This document shows positions 5,801 through 6,521 of a stretch of 6,521 nt of DNA, piece by piece. The notes under the pieces were generated by a model. It saw nothing but the letters and a program-made list of their open reading frames with translations, was not told where the DNA came from and ran no database searches. A program made the position numbers and the translations under genes. Each line of letters opens with the position of its first letter. Position 1 is the stretch's first letter. The stretch comes from an uncultured Clostridia bacterium (GTDB lineage Bacteria > Bacillota > Clostridia > Oscillospirales > CAG-272). The DNA lies in contig CANQMJ010000135.1 in the NCBI GenBank assembly GCA_947624945.1, forward strand, positions 1-6,521. Reading direction: 5' to 3'.

Positions 5801-6520
5801 ACCGGGCAGCATTATATTCGACAACTCGAGATCATCCGCTTTGAAAGTCGACATATAGGCAGATTGTTTTTCCTCGTTGATGTCAGCCAATAAGTCGATA
5901 AGACCGCGCAGATATTCGTACGGGACCGTCGGATAGTTGTATCTGAGCGAGATGCCGCCGGGTTCATTGTATAAGACGTTGACGTACGAATTCTTGGCGC
6001 TGTACGGATAATTGTCGCCGCCGTGCCCGTCCGCTTTGAGCTTTGACACCATATCGTCGACCTCTTTGATTATCGCGTCTATTTCGTCCTTTTCGTCCGT
6101 GTTGACCGTGAACTGCATGCCGCTGACCGAAACGTATATGCGTTCCGCGTGCGACGGCACCGTATAGTCGAGCGTACCGAATATGCCCGTGCTGAGCATT
6201 ACGGACACGGCGGCGACGCATACGGCGGACACGCACAGTCCGCGTATGCCGCGGAACATCGCCTTAGCCGTGCGGTTGAGCGCCGTGTTGCAGAGCATGA
6301 ACGAGAGAAGAAGCCCTATGATGAAGCCGAATACGCCCCATGCGACGGAGTCGACGATCTCTTCGAACATATAGCCGAGCAGGACCGCGGACGGCGCCAT
6401 AACGATGTATTTCAGCGCTTCACCGACGCGGCGGTAGACGATAGATGAGCCCGAGCGCTCGATGGGACGGTTTTTATACGCGACATACGAGAGCGCGAAC
6501 GCAAGGAGCATCATTATCGC
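5798..6520 (-). CDS. ABC transporter permease-like protein (YtrC/DUF6449-like), 5'-partial, ends at in-frame TAG
   Basis: The frame is open at the right edge; the ATG at 6514 is not the start, because hydrophobic sequence runs in from upstream. Counting from that ATG, 238 residues are visible. The first residues end one membrane segment; others lie at about 34-50, 57-77 and 92-113. From about residue 115 (LDYTVPSHAERIYVSVSG) the chain should be extracytoplasmic. The pattern ALSYVAYKNRPIERSGSSIV, further membrane helices, IFGTLDYTVPS, then a long soluble region, matches permeases encoded next to a GntR-type regulator and a YtrB-like ATPase in Firmicutes. Those partners would lie upstream, beyond the window. 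Such transporters are linked to cell-envelope stress or acetoin use in Bacillus, but the substrate here is unknown. The TAG falls within the extracytoplasmic part, so the shortened product keeps its membrane helices and loses about 265 residues. Confidence 0.75.
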   Translation of the reverse strand, partial: AIMMLLAFALSYVAYKNRPIERSGSSIVYRRVGEALKYIVMAPSAVLLGYMFEEIVDSVAWGVFGFIIGLLLSFMLCNTALNRTAKAMFRGIRGLCVSAVCVAAVSVMLSTGIFGTLDYTVPSHAERIYVSVSGMQFTVNTDEKDEIDAIIKEVDDMVSKLKADGHGGDNYPYSAKNSYVNVLYNEPGGISLRYNYPTVPYEYLRGLIDLLADINEEKQSAYMSTFKADDLELSNIMLPG

Positions 6521-6521
6521 C

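Overview
The window looks like a chromosomal segment of a GC-rich, spore-forming Firmicute, most likely an uncultured member of the Clostridia. Two independent sporulation/germination genes support this: a PdaA-type spore-cortex deacetylase and a SpoVAF-type GerA-family membrane protein. The latter sits behind what reads as a consensus forespore sigma-G promoter. Most of the DNA is GC-rich with many GCG, CGC, TCG and ACG codons. The exception is the ABC-permease gene at the right end, parts of which are clearly AT-richer. No rRNA, tRNA, insertion sequence, CRISPR array or phage gene was seen.

Layout. (1) 2-439 (+): C-terminal three quarters of a RimJ/RimL-type GNAT acetyltransferase, cut by the left edge. 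(2) 355-1904 (-): a two-gene unit, pdaA (1904-1089) then a second NodB-fold polysaccharide deacetylase (1101-355). The two genes overlap by 13 bp, and the second runs tail-to-tail 85 bp into the acetyltransferase. (3) 1905-2032: short divergent intergenic region with no promoter I can assign. (4) 2033-3433 (+): an ECF-like sigma factor carrying an unusually long C-terminal extension (winged-helix-like segment plus about 200 residues of unknown fold). (5) 3437-3472: a perfect 36-bp palindrome acting as a shared bidirectional terminator. (6) 3465-4880 (-): spoVAF, with a sigma-G-like promoter at 4905-4935. (7) 4943-4974: terminator of the gene upstream on the minus strand. (8) 4994-6521 (-): an ABC-transporter permease-like protein with a large extracytoplasmic part (YtrC/DUF6449-like). 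It is open at the right edge and split by one in-frame TAG at 5798-5800.

How they fit together: PdaA makes muramic-delta-lactam, the cortex mark recognised by germination lytic enzymes. SpoVAF sits in the spore inner membrane and takes part in germination. Both therefore act on the same stage of the life cycle, from divergent flanks of the sigma-factor gene. Whether that sigma factor controls either of them cannot be told from the sequence. The acetyltransferase and the ABC permease look like unrelated neighbours.

Most worth a second look: the in-frame amber codon in the permease gene; the sigma-G promoter with an embedded dyad in front of spoVAF; the extended sigma factor without an anti-sigma partner; its near-perfect Shine-Dalgarno placed 8 nt before an ACG rather than an ATG; and the long antisense overlap between the deacetylase and acetyltransferase genes.
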